Positions 36,047-48,731 of a stretch of DNA of 64,000 bases are shown here, one piece after another. The notes below the pieces were generated by a model. That model searched no databases and was not told the origin of the DNA. It saw nothing but the letters and a program-made list of their open reading frames with translations. The position numbers were made by a program, and so were the translations under genes. Every line of letters begins with the position of its first letter. Position 1 is the first letter of the stretch. Origin of the DNA: Setaria digitata (Eukaryota; Nematoda; Chromadorea; Rhabditida; Setariidae); contig RCAB01000093.1 of the NCBI GenBank assembly GCA_003640385.1, positions 1 through 64,000 of the forward strand, given 5' to 3'.

Positions 36047-36779
36047 AATAACATAGCAGTCATGAATTTCAATGTCTCTGCACTTCACAAAGTGACATGA
36101 GTAAATTGGCAAGCTTCTGAAGCTATATCATTCTGTTAAAAGTCTGAAGCATCTAGTGGAAAGTCTGTGATGTCCAGTGATTGACTGCTAAAATATGAGG
36201 CTCAAGAAGTGAAAGAGTCAGTTTAGGAGTAAGTTAATTTACTGCTCTAAAAGTCAGAATATAAGGGGAAATGATTTCATCGCGTGAGGAACTATTATAG
36301 GAAGAGCCAATTCATCATTTATCTTTCGGTGACTTTACTTATACACACCTATTTATCTATTAGCGGAAATGGAAGATCTATTCGTTGGAAAAATACGATA
36401 TGAGGGCAGTTTTATCGAAATATCTCCTTTCAATTAGGGAACAGCTCTTGACAGGTAATCAGTTCCATAACGCGTATGGCAAGTAGTTAGAGGAGCATTT
36501 TGCATGCAACGTAACTCTCCCTGAATGAGTTTGAAAAAATTTGAATAAGGCCGACTGGTGTTTTATGGTCGGCCGCGATGCGTGGGTCATTGTCGCCTTT
36601 AGATCTGATGGACTTTTCGTTCTGGGTCTGGGTGTATCGGGACATCTCGGGGAGAGGAGGGGGTTACTTGACTAGGTTGTTATTTGGCCACCTTTATTCA
36701 TGTATTTTCCATCATTCTATTCTCAGAAATAACCGTCAAATACTCGGTCCATAAAATTAACTTTTTAATTTTCTTTGAT

Positions 36780-36796
36780 TAACTTTCCATGATCAG
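36780..36796 (+). promoter_or_regulatory. Candidate trans-splice acceptor of atp-5
   Basis: A pyrimidine-rich stretch ending ATCAG at 36796 lies 9 bases before the atp-5 ATG. Nematode mRNAs often receive a spliced leader at such sites. There is no direct evidence here. Confidence 0.5.
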
Positions 36797-36805
36797 CTTT
36801 GTCTG

Positions 36806-38449
36806 ATGGCTGCCAAACGATTCACTAAAAGTGCTGTCAATTTTAAAACAGTTACTGATTTGGTCGGTGAGAAGCATGCCAAAGAGGTTGCAGCTCTAGC
36901 TGTAAGTTTTTATTTTTTCTCGTAAAAATTTTATTGATCAGTTCTATTTATAACTGTTTCGCCTTTACCATCCTTATGATAATATTTTGTTCTTTATCGT
37001 GACAATTCAATTAGTAAAGATACTATTCCATAATATCTTTACTAATTGTGGTTTCACCATTGTTCATTTTTGTCATAAGATTCATTTTGATATTGCTATA
37101 TATTCCCACTGTTGACTACCTCTAACTTCGGAACATGAAATGATTATTAGCTACACCTTCAAATTTTTCTTCTTTTCGTTATTTTTTTTAGCTTGCTAGT
37201 CATTAGTTGAACTCAGTTTTTCATTTATTTTGTCAATATTTAATCATGTACAAATCATATTTAGCAAAGCAAACTATCTCTTGTAAGATCCTGAATATTT
37301 CTGCAATGTTGCAGCAACATCATCATCTCTACTGGAGCGCTGTGATGTCGAAGCCTGCCGAATTGCCGAAATATGACTTCGCCAAACTGAAGAAGCAAAT
37401 GCCTGAGCATGCAGTTACTTTAGATAAGCTGCAGAAACAATATGAATCTATTAGAATACCGTTTGGTGCAGTGCCAGATCAGTTCATGAAAGTACGTATT
37501 TTTTATTCTTGAGGAATTCCAGAAGAATTTTTTTTAGTTTTCACTTTGGTTAAAAGCAGTTTGTCACTTATGTCAAGAAAGCATATCTTCTACATTTATA
37601 TGCTTACGATTCCCTTAATGCAAACCCTTTATTCTTCATAAATGTCAGGGGTATTATAAATTGAGAAGATTGGCCAAGTGCTAAAAGACCTGGGATAGAT
37701 CTCTCCGGCATACATTAAAATTCATTTTGATACTTTATCAGTTTTTTATCAGAATGAAACTTGTTTATTCATATTGCTTTTAACGGGTTTATTGCCTTTT
37801 AATTTTTTAATATTTTAAAAAACTCTTTTTAGGAGATTGATCATTATTTGAAATACGTTGACACTAAGGTGAATTTCTTGAATCGTAAGCTGACAGATGC
37901 TGCTGAGGATGAGAAAAAGGTAAGCTCTCAAGATTTATATTCTTTTATTAATCTTTACAACCTTTGCAGTAAATTTTTTTTTTCACTGTTAAACCAAACA
38001 GAGCCTTAATTTTGAAAAAATAGTAGTTACATTTCTACATTTTCCAGGCCCATGCTATTTGATAGTAAAGTTGTTTTTATTTCTGTTAATAATCTTTTCA
38101 GAAAGCAATATTTTATCGTGATATCCTGCTTTTGTCTACTTGCTTTGCTTCAGTGGGTGGCAGAAGCAAGATTTTTCTTTTCTCATTTCACAGTTTGAAG
38201 CGTTTTGCTTTTAAAATAAAACAAAATCTTCAGGTGAAAGCTAAGTATGAAAATATGCCACCGATTGAGCATTTTCGACATGAACATTATGCGAAGTTCT
38301 TTCCCGAAGTGCATCGCGATGTTCGCTTGCCAATTGAGCGTTTCACGATGGGATGGGGTAACACCAATACTCCCGAGCACTTCCAAGAGTTGAAAGAACT
38401 CTTCAAAGATTACCGATCACGTCCAGTTCCTGAGCATCTTCGGAAATGA
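36806..38449 (+). CDS. atp-5: Mitochondrial ATP synthase subunit d
   Basis: Four exons: 36806-36901, 37315-37491, 37833-37919 and 38234-38449, all joined in phase 0 at GT-AG introns, giving 191 residues. Subunit d is part of the peripheral stalk of the mitochondrial F1Fo ATP synthase. Family features visible are the basic N terminus (MAAKRFTKSAVNFKTV), the central YDFAKLKKQMPEHAVTLDKL and QKQYESIRIPFGAVPDQF, and the C-terminal HFRHEHYAKFFPEVHRDVRL. No transmembrane segment, as expected. The ATG follows a splice-acceptor-like site by 9 bases, supporting the start. csn-3 follows on the same strand 448 bases later. Confidence 0.95.
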
Positions 38450-38829
38450 TCCTTTTTATGCGCAACATTATAGAGGAATTTTTTTGTAGACATTTCTTAT
38501 TTTTTATGCGAAATAATTCGATTCATTAGCGATAAAATATAATACCATTTACTTCTATTATGCTTTGTTTCACTCATTGCAAAAAGCTTACTTTTATTCT
38601 TTCCTTTTTATTTCTAGTTTATTCCTAGATTTTGCAGACTTCAGCTGCATCATTTTTGGTGGCACTTTTTTTTTAAACTAAATTTTCAGAGTTAAAACTA
38701 CCTTGAAGAACTGAATTATTATGAATGGTAGAGTGAAAAAAAAAAATTTAGCTAGGATTTAGAATTCTATCTAGACTTATACTGCTTTTCTGAAATATTT
38801 TTCAGATAAGAATAGGTTGTTTATTTCTA

Positions 38830-38849
38830 AGTATTTTCCTTTATAACAG
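38830..38849 (+). promoter_or_regulatory. Candidate trans-splice acceptor of csn-3
   Basis: Pyrimidine-rich tract ending ATAACAG at 38849, 47 bases before the csn-3 ATG and 400 bases after the atp-5 stop. It would serve a spliced leader if the two genes are co-transcribed. Confidence 0.4.
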
Positions 38850-38896
38850 TTAAGTGTCATAAGTATTTTAAGAGTAAAAGTCGATTTATTGTAAGT

Positions 38897-41800
38897 ATGG
38901 CAAGTACATTGGATGCGTTTGTGAAGGCAGTTATGGGGCATACCATTTCTGGTAAGTCATTAAGAGAGATCAAAGTTACAGCTGTAAATTACTGTTCTAT
39001 TTGTTTCGCCTTCAGGATTAAATTTTCAGACAGAGCTTGTAGCTAATCCATTTCTTAAATAATATCTTTAATTTGTTACAATTTTATTAATTAATTCCAT
39101 AAATTCCACGTTAAATGATTTAGCATCATGGAGAGAATTGGCTGATCTTCATCGAAAAGCTGTATATGATGTTTTGGAACGAAATATTACTCATTTGGAT
39201 AGTGTATTAGAAACACTTACTGTTGATCGGTACTCAATGTCAGTTGTATCGGTACTGTTCGTTAAGATGAATCAGATGTATACAGATGCAGTGAAGGATA
39301 GAGTTAGTTTTTCTTAGATTCGAAGATTTTTTTCATATTGGATCCGAAGATTTGTTTATTTCTTTACTTTGCTCCACACTTCATTAAGTTACGGTTTATA
39401 AGATTTTCCTGCATCATCTGACCAGCTTTAAGTAAAGATAGAACTTGAATCTTACTTCTCATTACTTTATGGGATTCCTTTTTAGACATTTGAAAGTTCT
39501 ATTACACTCTCACAAAACGAATGAATAGTCCTTCGCTAAACATAGAGCAAGACCATTACAGTCAATGTGTATAATTTATTGCTGAGATTTTGTGGAGGAT
39601 TAGACAGATTTTGTCCTAAGGAATATTGGATTAACTAAATTTTTTTGATTTGCAGTTCGAACGCACTTTATCACAAGTGGAATCAGTAGTTCCATTTCTC
39701 GATAGCATACAGATCTCATTTATTCCTGATATCTGTGAGTTTACCTAATTTCATTTCTACATTCTTGTTTATAACCGTTATCATAATTCGAAGAAATTTT
39801 TATCGAATTTTCAGAGTTAAAAAGATAGATTCTCTTAACGTGTAATAAATTGACAGCTGCAAGTTTCCATTTATGTTTTTCAGATGTGTTACTTTTCCGG
39901 AAAGTTTACGAATATTGTCTTCTTCAAATCAATAAGGTGCATTTGATATCATAGCCATACTACATTTCCGTGATCTCGGTTGTAATTGAAGGGGTGCTCA
40001 CTTTTGCAAATGCAGTTTTCCCATTTTGAAAAACCAGCAACTTATTGGTATTTATGCAGTGCGAGTTGTCTGTTTTGAGAGTAGCAAGAAAAAGTATTGG
40101 CTTACACTGATCAAATGATCCAATAGAGCAACGAAACATTCTGACACCTTGCTTAATTTTATTAGGAAGGGAGTACTAAGCCGCCGTATTATATGTAGAA
40201 TTATGCCGTCACTAGGAATATATTATATAATTAACTTCAGTAAGTGTAGACTGTATTGGATCTCTTTTATATCCTTTTATTAGAATGGAATTATCAAGAG
40301 TTAGTACAAAATAAAATTTTGCAGCCAGCCCGTGGTATCATGTTGCTTTCTAGTGCAATTAATGTGTTAGTAAAAGAAGAAAAGGACGTCCTTACTTCGT
40401 TACATCCGTGTCTTTTTTGCTTGTGCCTTAAGGCCCGTATACATGATCCAGCTATGCCTTTCTTGCATCTTGCTGTGCCAAAAATATTTAAGGAGGTAGG
40501 TGTGAACTCAAGTTATGTTTCGGATTAATATTTCAAGGGAATCTAATGGTGTTTTTAGTAGTATCTCGTTATGTTTTGCATATTTTATTCCTGTCATCTA
40601 TGCTGCTTGGTGAATTATTCTGTTTGGATGATTCATGGGACAAAAATTTCCAAGAAATTTGATATGCTGCTATAGAAAGCAATGTATGATTTAGTCTGCA
40701 CAAAATTTTTGTGGAAGTTTGAATGAGTATAGAATGTCAATTTCAGACTGCGAACCAAACAGGTCCTTATATGGACCCAAAGTGGGTGGCATTATATTTT
40801 TACTATGGTGGTTTACTTTATGCGGTTCTCGGTCGTTATGAAGAAGCATTTGCGATGATGCAGAAAGCATGTTGCATGCCATCAATCGCTCCTAGCGCGA
40901 TAGTTGTTCGGGCTTATAAGGTATTTTGCTTTTTATTTGGGTGTTATAAAATTCCACATAAAGATAAATCACATTGACATTTGTCTACTTAATTATGTAT
41001 TTGACTAATTAGAACTAATTCATTATACAAAGCCGTTGAAAAAAGTTTAGATTGATATGTTCGGTAATGCTTGAAAATCGTTAATCATTGCTAGTGTTAT
41101 AGTGAAATGAGGTGCTCGAATTTCCAGATTGAATTCTCTCTAAAGTTATGTAGCTAGATAATTTTCTCGTGAGTTTGCAGACGTATGTACTTTTATCATT
41201 ACTTTTACACGGGAAAGCAGTTCGCTTGTCCAATTACCGATCACCAGTGATGACTCGCAGCATTATTCCACTTTGCCCTGATTATACAGCGTTGGAAAGG
41301 ATATGTGACAATGAAGAAGAAAATTTTGATAAAGCCAGTGCCATATTGGAATATTTGGAAGCACATTATATTAGTTTCGAAAAGGTATTTTTTCACCACT
41401 TGGTCTTTTTTGTTAAATTTTGTAATATTGACAGCTTTTTAGAAGGTTTGGAACAGGCGAACCCCTGAAATGATTCTGTAATTATGTATTTCTTATTTGT
41501 ATTGTCTCAGGATAAGACCGTTGGCTTGGTGAAACTTGTGGTTAGGAGTATTCGTGAGAATTCAGTCAAAAGATTGACTCAGGTTGGTTCTTTTTAAGTA
41601 TATTTTGTTTGCGATGATTTATAGTAACTCCAGCCTCTCGCTTCATTTCTTAATGGAGTTTCAGCATTTTTCTTAAGAGAGTAGGAATGCTTTTTATGTG
41701 CGCTTTTGGAGGGCATTTTTTCTACCTATGTCGTCGATAAGTACAAGGAATTACAATTAAAAAAAAAAAAAAAAAGACACTATATTAGAATTTAATCACA

Positions 41801-42568
41801 CTCTGTGTTACTCTCTGACTGCATTTTTTTTTTAATGATAGGAAAGTGGAAACAGGAGGGAGAGAGGAGGAAATGGTGCCGTAATAAGAAGTGTTCATTA
41901 CTGCACAAAAGTGTCTTTCTGGAAATCTTGTTTATTTCGCTCTAACATTTTACTTTTACTTAATGGAATTTTTATCTAGTGCTTTATTTCAATTTCACTC
42001 CCTGATGTGGCCCGACGATGCCATCTAGATGATAGTAATCACGCCGAACGCTATCTTCGTGATATGAGCAAAGATGGGAAAATTATTGCGCGTATCGACA
42101 AGAAACAGGACATTGTTTATTTTGATGAAATGAAGGTTTTTTATTATTTTCATTTTCCTAGAATAAAGATCTATAACGCGCATTGCAGATATAATTAGAT
42201 TTTGTGGTTGTGATAAGTGAGAAAATTAAATTTTAATTTGATTCACGGTTCACTTTTAAATGTGGGAGGAATTATTATTTCTAAATGATGGAAGGAAGAT
42301 ATTTTTGTAGGTGGAAGCAGATGAGCATGAAGTGGATAAAGCTGCAAATTCTGTATACACGTTGGATACATTAATGAAACAGTTTGACGATCGAATACGT
42401 GTCAATCCTTCCTACATTTCACGTGTTGGGCGACCAGCATTAGCTCGAGGAGCATCAGCCATTCCTCCGGATGAAGGTTTGGGGCATCCTGGTTCAGTTT
42501 TCATGCCTAACGTTAATGTTGGTGATATTGAATCAGCGGCTGGTAGACCCATGGACATGGTTGATTAA
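38897..42568 (+). CDS. csn-3: COP9 signalosome complex subunit 3
   Basis: Ten exons (38897-38951, 39124-39302, 39656-39734, 39884-39936, 40325-40495, 40747-40920, 41181-41384, 41511-41582, 41980-42135, 42311-42568) join in phase to give 466 residues. CSN3 is a PCI-domain scaffold subunit of the COP9 signalosome, which removes Nedd8 from cullins. Characteristic stretches are YYGGLLYAVLGRYEEAFAMM, the PCI helices DKTVGLVKLVVRSIRENSVK and FISISLPDVARRCHL, the winged-helix end DGKIIARIDKKQDIVYFDEM, and the tail FDDRIRVNPSYISR. The length is a little above the human protein because of a divergent C-terminal tail. A polyadenylation signal AATAAA lies at 42734-42739. Confidence 0.95.
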
Positions 42569-42733
42569 TTGTTTTGATATAATAGAGGATATCACAACAG
42601 CTGGAAGGATGGGATAACTATTCTGTATTTAGTGGCGGTTGTGTAACCCTTCCATTTGTTATCCCTAAGAATAGGTAGATTTTTGTAAAATTAAGTTCCG
42701 TTTCGTTCAAGACCCAGACTACGTTGGTGAAAA

Positions 42734-42739
42734 AATAAA
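42734..42739 (+). terminator. Polyadenylation signal of csn-3
   Basis: Canonical AATAAA 166 bases after the csn-3 stop codon, in a region with no other gene. Confidence 0.6.
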
Positions 42740-42744
42740 TTGAA

Positions 42745-44443
42745 GCGAATTAAATGAAAATTAGTTTCTCTGTGAGGTTTGCTGTCACCTTATGAAAAAT
42801 GCTTGGTTTATCATGTCAAATATTGAAGGAAATTGTCATTATATTTTTCCTTCGAATTTGAGAAGTTTACTGGTATTTAAGCAATTTATGTTTCGCTCAC
42901 TTAGTAAATACAACAATTTTTATAATTTTTATTTTGCTTTGTTAAACATTTTGCTGAAAAACATATAAAAATTTGTTTATTAGGACGTAAGGAAAGAAAC
43001 ATTGTCTGTAAGGGAGCAAAAGTGATCAAGTGGTATTGTTTAATCAGTTGAAACAATTTCTTTTCTTTTTGCGAAATTGTATATTTTATTCTTTGAACAT
43101 TTTGTGCTTTATCTTTTAATAAAAGTATTTTGAATTATACTTATTTCCGCTTCTGTATAATGAGAGGATTCCAATCCACAAATTCTCCCTTGCGTCTAAA
43201 TCAAATTATCGTTGCGTTTTGTGATCATCACGTACGCTATTTATCCAAACTTCTGCTCCTCGCATATTATGCAGTATCGAAATCGATCAGTCATCATAAC
43301 ATCTCGTCATGATAATCGACTTTCCATCGAAGATTAAATCGAAGCATTTTTATGAGCGTTCTTGCGTGGTCGACGTGATGTAAGTGTGCAAGATTCCTTG
43401 GACACATTTGTGCGACTTTTTTCTAAACTTTAGTAATGGTCTATACCTTTCCAGCAGACATTGTGCGTATTTTTACAGTCAGTTAATCGGTTATGTTGAG
43501 GCTTCTTTCTTGACTTTTCTAGACTATGGAATATTGAGGAGCGCAAACTGGCTCAATTAATGTGCGAGCAACAGAACTTCGTGAACTTTGTTCATATATA
43601 ATGTCCAATATCCTACATATAACCCGTCTATATAATATCGCATATCGCTATACTACATATACTTCCATATCCAAGAAGCTCCGAGACTTATTCTCGGGCT
43701 ACTATGAAATAAGAAATACATTTAAAAGAAAATAGAGGAATATATCTCCATATAGGCCCCTACAAATAACTTCTATTTTACAACAGTCACGAAAATGAGT
43801 TCCTAAACTCATATTTACAATAACAACAAGGTAACATTTGTTGTATAACAACAAAAACAATACTTGCTATTTCCATTTTTTTTTTTTACAACTTAGAGAT
43901 TTTAAAATTTTGACTATATTGGCATATATTGTAATTTTTCCGCCAAATGGTACGTTTCGAATCGAGTGCCAAACATAGTTGCATATGTTACTACATAATC
44001 GGCGCTATTACAGGACTAGAATCATATTGAATTCTTGCATAATCGAGCTTGAGAGACTACAAATATTTTAGTGAGTTTTCCAAGATCTACATTAACTCAA
44101 GTTCAAAAGTTTCAAGTGAATTTAGTGTCAAGACTAAAAATGGCCTATAATCAAAATTTACAGACGAAAGATAAGAGAATAGCGACACAAATAGAAAAAT
44201 CAAGAAAGAAATATGAAATACCACGAAAGCACAAAAACAACAAGTAGCTGTTTAGGAAGATTTTTTTCAACAAGAAACAATCATAACAAACCTTCCAAAC
44301 TTGTAAGAGGTAAAATGGATGAAAAGAATTATTCCAAATTTGAAAGAGGTAAAATGACACGAAAAGAATTAGAGGTAACAACGATAAATGAGAAATATTT
44401 ACATGTATACACGATGTCTAATATGTATGAAAGGAGCTAGAGA
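42745..44443. other. Convergent intergenic region
   Basis: AT-rich sequence between the 3' ends of csn-3 (plus) and the CCCH zinc-finger gene (minus). Only short open frames without splice support. I see nothing else in it. Confidence 0.6.
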
Positions 44444-47283
44444 TCAAGTTTCAATTTTGTCAACTGACGATTCGATGCACATCGAATAACATTGTTCATT
44501 GGTTGACCCTATGTTAGGATTGTAATGAATGTTTTGGTTTGAACGGTTAATGAATGGATATACGTTACTGATTGTGTCCGGCCACCAACTTGTCTAAAAA
44601 GAATAAGGTGATTAAATAAGAATTTTTTAAATGGTTAAATCTAGGTTTCAATGACGAATTTCCGCTTTCTCGTAACCATTTATTGGCATATGGATTAAAC
44701 AGCGATGTTGAAATGCGAGCTAACCTGTTCCAAACCTGGTGGTAATTGTATACCGTTAGACTGTACCATCCCAGTATTTAACCAATGGCTATATGCTTCT
44801 CCTTTTAAAAAATTTACTTGATCTCGGTTTGTTAGCGTATCTAATGGACGTAGCTAGAAAAAGGAAATGAACATGCTATACTGCTACCATTGGTATTTCT
44901 GTGGCATAAGTTCAGCCGGTTGAAATTAAATCTAGGATCAATAAACCGATTCTAACTCTACCGACTTACTAAACCTATATCTAAACACCTCAACTGGCTT
45001 AACTGATGCTGTTTTCACTAGTTACCTGGTATAAGGGTCCGCAAAATGTGACGACGTTGAACATGTGTCTAACTTATATTATTACAGAACAATCCAAATA
45101 AAAAAACAAACCAGATGTTGTGGAACGACTTTGCTTTCACTGTTTAGCGATGGTTCATGAAATGGAGTAAACTGATAAGTTGTACTGTCGAAGTTCTCTT
45201 TCTGAAATGTACCCGGTGCTTCTTGATACATTTGATTAAAACTCAAAAATAAATAAACAATACGCAAAAAATATGTTCCCTTAAAAAAAATTCCACCTTT
45301 TTTAAGCAAACTTTCCAATAGAAAAAATTTTAGCGGACAATCTCTTTACTGATTTACAAATTTCAACTTTCTGAGGTAAGGGCTTCATTACAAAGAAGTG
45401 ATGTGACATTTCTATGAATTGAAACTACCGCGATGTTCTAAATATGTGCATTGGAATTTCTTAAAATTCCGTAATTAAAACCCACGCATTTTACATTTAT
45501 TTCTGGTGAATTGTTTGTGCCTGTACTTCCGATACCAGAATCACCATCTGATATGCCACGTTGTGCTGCACGCCAATTTTTCGAATTCTTAAATTTATGA
45601 TATGGAAGTCTAAAGATAGCGAGGATTTTTTTAAGAAAGCATTTTCAAATCTCAAGACATTCTAACCATATTCTCTTGAACTGGAGATATGCGACGAAGT
45701 TTGCGTTCATAACCAATTGGTACATTTTGACCCATTGGAGTTATCGTCGTAGGTGCGACCTCTGCATTAACCATTGGATAATTTTGTTCCAAGTTACAAA
45801 AACGCTATAATAATTGCATTTCACTTTTCCTTTCTACTTTCCTGTGAAGTCCCAAATTTTTTGAAACTCCAAATTGTTATGGAAAACATACCCGTCCATA
45901 AGACGATGATAATGTATTTGCTGAATTCATACGAACCTCATAATCATATGGATGCAAACCAGGATAAACAAAACGTGCAATACGAAGTTCATGTGGACCA
46001 TGAGCAAACCTGAAATTTCCTTTCCCTTATTTCATATTATGAATTTAAAATCTAAGTTCTTTGCTATGCAATGAAAATTTATTGAAGTAGATTAGATAAC
46101 TGCTAACCAGCAACGTTCACCAAATCGGCATGGTATTCCAGCACTCCAAAAATCGCATAATGCTGTTTTATACAACTCACGGTTTCGTTGACTTGGCACT
46201 TTAGATGTACGGAGCTGAAATTTTGAGAGTTTTATCATTCTTAAATCAGTTATTTAATTTAGCTTCACGTTTTCTGTTCGCACTTGAATTCTATACTTTA
46301 TGCATTAAGTTCTTAGACAAGATATATTAAGAGAAAATCCATAATTCGTATATAAGTTAGATGGTTTTTTCAAATCAAAAAAAAATCTCCAATCTTCGAA
46401 ATTTTCATGTGTGAAGGTTTCAAATTCCTTGAGATATAGAAATTTCAATTTACTAACATGAATTTCTGCTGGACAAGTCAGCGGGACATTCTGTATTTGA
46501 GCCTTCCGAAGCATAAATTCATTGAGCAACTGCTTCTGGGTCTCCAATTTCAATGCTGCCATTTTTTGCTCTAATAAAGCTTCTTCCCATTTTAGACTGT
46601 AGTTTTCATAGAGTCTAAAAAGCAAAAACAGGAGATGTAAGCAATGATAATTCGTTTCTGCAAACAAAAGTTTTGTGACACGTCACATTACTTTCGTGTC
46701 GCAAACAAATGCAGTGTGACTTTGATAGAACATGCTGCGTTGTTCAGCGTCATAATTCCAGGTCTTTTCCCATAAGTTCAAAAATCCTAGAATTAATTAG
46801 GAGCCAAGGAGATTTTCTTCTCTAAATTTACATGTTTAGTTTGAAACTGGCGCGCAAGAATCACGAATTTACAACTGAAACTCGTTTTTAAAGACAAAAG
46901 TTCATCGCACTTTTATTCTTATGTTGCAGTCAGAGTTCACATCGATTTGAAATCAAAACTTACATTTTTCCCTCTAATTTAAGAGATATTTTTCAACGTA
47001 ACATGCAGTAATCTGGAGTTTGCATTTAACCTTTCGTTCAGAAGGTTTTTTTTTGTGTCTGACTCCCAGTTATCTCTTAAAATTTCGAACAACTACGTCC
47101 TGAATCAATATTTTTAATTCACAGCATTTAGCTTCAAACTCACGTTTGATCAGTCAGTGTTGCTGATAGTGATAATGGAGATGTGGTTGCAGACACGGCA
47201 CCTAATTTTGAATAAGAAATGTTTCCATCACCGTTAATTGAACTTAGAGTTGTTGCTTGATCATGCTGTTGTAAATTAGACAT
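44444..47283 (-). CDS. CCCH-type zinc-finger protein with a single visible finger
   Basis: Nine exons: 47144-47283, 46458-46614, 46108-46214, 45892-46009, about 45659-45804, 45495-45609, 45112-45201, 44725-44853 and 44444-44593, giving about 383 residues. One C-x8-C-x5-C-x3-H finger spans exons 3 and 4 (YKTALCDFWSAGIPC, then RFGERCWFAHGPHELRIA), with the YKT and ELR flanks of the TIS11/OMA/MEX family. Such proteins bind RNA and often control maternal mRNAs in nematodes. A charged helix precedes the finger (EEALLEQKMAALKLETQKQL). The usual second finger is not seen. Most junctions agree in phase. Exon 5 to exon 6 needs a weak donor (AT|GTCTTG) rather than the nearby ATG|GTTAGA. The ATG at 47283 follows an acceptor (TTTTAACAG) by 19 bases. 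Confidence 0.85.
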
Positions 47284-47302
47284 CGTTTTTGGACTAAGTA
47301 AA

Positions 47303-48731
47303 CTGTTAAAATATCTATTATGCAATAACCTGAAAAGATTGACATATTAAGAAAACTTTAGGCTAAATTTATGACCTGACTTGCAGAATGCTATCCAGCT
47401 TTTTATAATACTTTTTTCGCTATAAAACCAGAGCAATACAGAAATAATGAGGTCAAGAGAGGGATTATTATAATGAACTAGGAAATTATAGCAAAACCAA
47501 CTAATACATGGTTGGGCTACTGGAAAGAATGGTAACATTGGTATCAAAAAAGCGGATGATCATGTATGGTGGCGGCAAGCTGACCTCCCGGATATCTACC
47601 CGGATTAAGACTGATCAAAAACATCTCCCTGCAATCAAGCTTCAGACTTCTCGAAATTATCTGCTTCAGAGGTTCTCGAAGAGGACTAGGGAGAAATGGT
47701 ACTCTAGATCTTTTGTAGAAGTATTATTTAATGCTTTATATTTCGCAATTTGACTATTAAATTGAGATGTTTTCGAATTAAAAGTTATTTAAATTCAACT
47801 GATGTGACCCAGAATTACTCAGAACTCCAATTTATTTACGGTACATATACACACCGAACATGGCCAAGCATATAACATTTAACATATAACTCCGATGTTA
47901 GCAGCTGAAGATATTCAAAATTAAAAGGAAGAAACCTGTTAATCAGAAAAAGGAATTTGACCGCCGCACACCTTAATTTTTGCGCGTCTCAATTATTTTG
48001 TAATATATTATCAGGCTCAGTCAGTACTTAATTCATTTTCATTCACTCATGAATTCCCTATAGAATGGATTCAGCCAGTAGAATAGCCAAATCGTTTCTA
48101 TCTTACGTTGTTGATGAAAGACACAAGCGAAGATGAAATGCCTGAAAAGACGGTATTTCGAATGAATAACCTTCATAATGTAGATCGCTGAAGCATAACA
48201 GACTTCAGTGCTCCACAGAAATGTTTTGATTACGTCCTGTTTTGATGATTAGACTTGCAACTCTCATTTAGCACCGAAACTCACTTTCACTGTCAACTAC
48301 GAACGAAATCGACTACTTCTAACGTGGAAATCCTACCAATGTTATAATCAGTGTTCACGTTAAAAACAGCATTTGAGAAACACTAATTTTTTCTATAACG
48401 TAAAAATATTTTCCAACAAAAACATTTAGATCATGTTCCAGTACCTTTTATGCATTTAACGTTGCAAAATCGAATTGTAATAACCACGTAGAAAACGATA
48501 ATAAACAGGAAAAGGCTTCTTTTAAAGCTTTATTTTTTGCCCAACAATTTTTTCCTTCCCTCCTAAAGCACAAGAAAAGAATATTCCAAGCTGAAAGAAA
48601 GAACAAAACCGAGTTTAGCTTAGATATGGAAGCAGTTAATCGACAAGGACATTAAAAAGTTTTCAAGACATGAACGCACAAAAGTAGATTCTTAAAAAAA
48701 AAAAACGAAGTTTCCTATCAGTCTGTGACAG
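47303..48731. other. Intergenic region
   Basis: AT-rich sequence between two minus-strand genes. It contains an 81-codon plus-strand open frame (47508-47753) with no family resemblance or splice support, which I do not call. Otherwise nothing recognisable. Confidence 0.5.

Larger units (their letters stand above)
28137..36780. other. Long interval without a supported gene between divergent din-1 and atp-5
   Basis: About 8.6 kb between the 5' end of din-1 (minus) and atp-5 (plus). I recognise no protein family on either strand. Open frames here are short and have no consistent splice pattern, apart from a candidate exon at 31658-31764. The stretches 30.1-30.8 kb and 33.0-35.2 kb are clearly richer in G+C than the rest of the window. 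Likely regulatory and 5'-leader DNA for the two divergent genes. Confidence 0.5.

Noticed and set aside
46690..46800. Possible extra exon of the CCCH gene
   Set aside because: Two frames look protein-like, but neither can join both neighbours in phase, while the neighbouring exons join each other directly.
47508..47753. 81-codon plus-strand open frame
   Set aside because: Basic peptide without family resemblance; isolated and flanked by AT-rich intergenic sequence.
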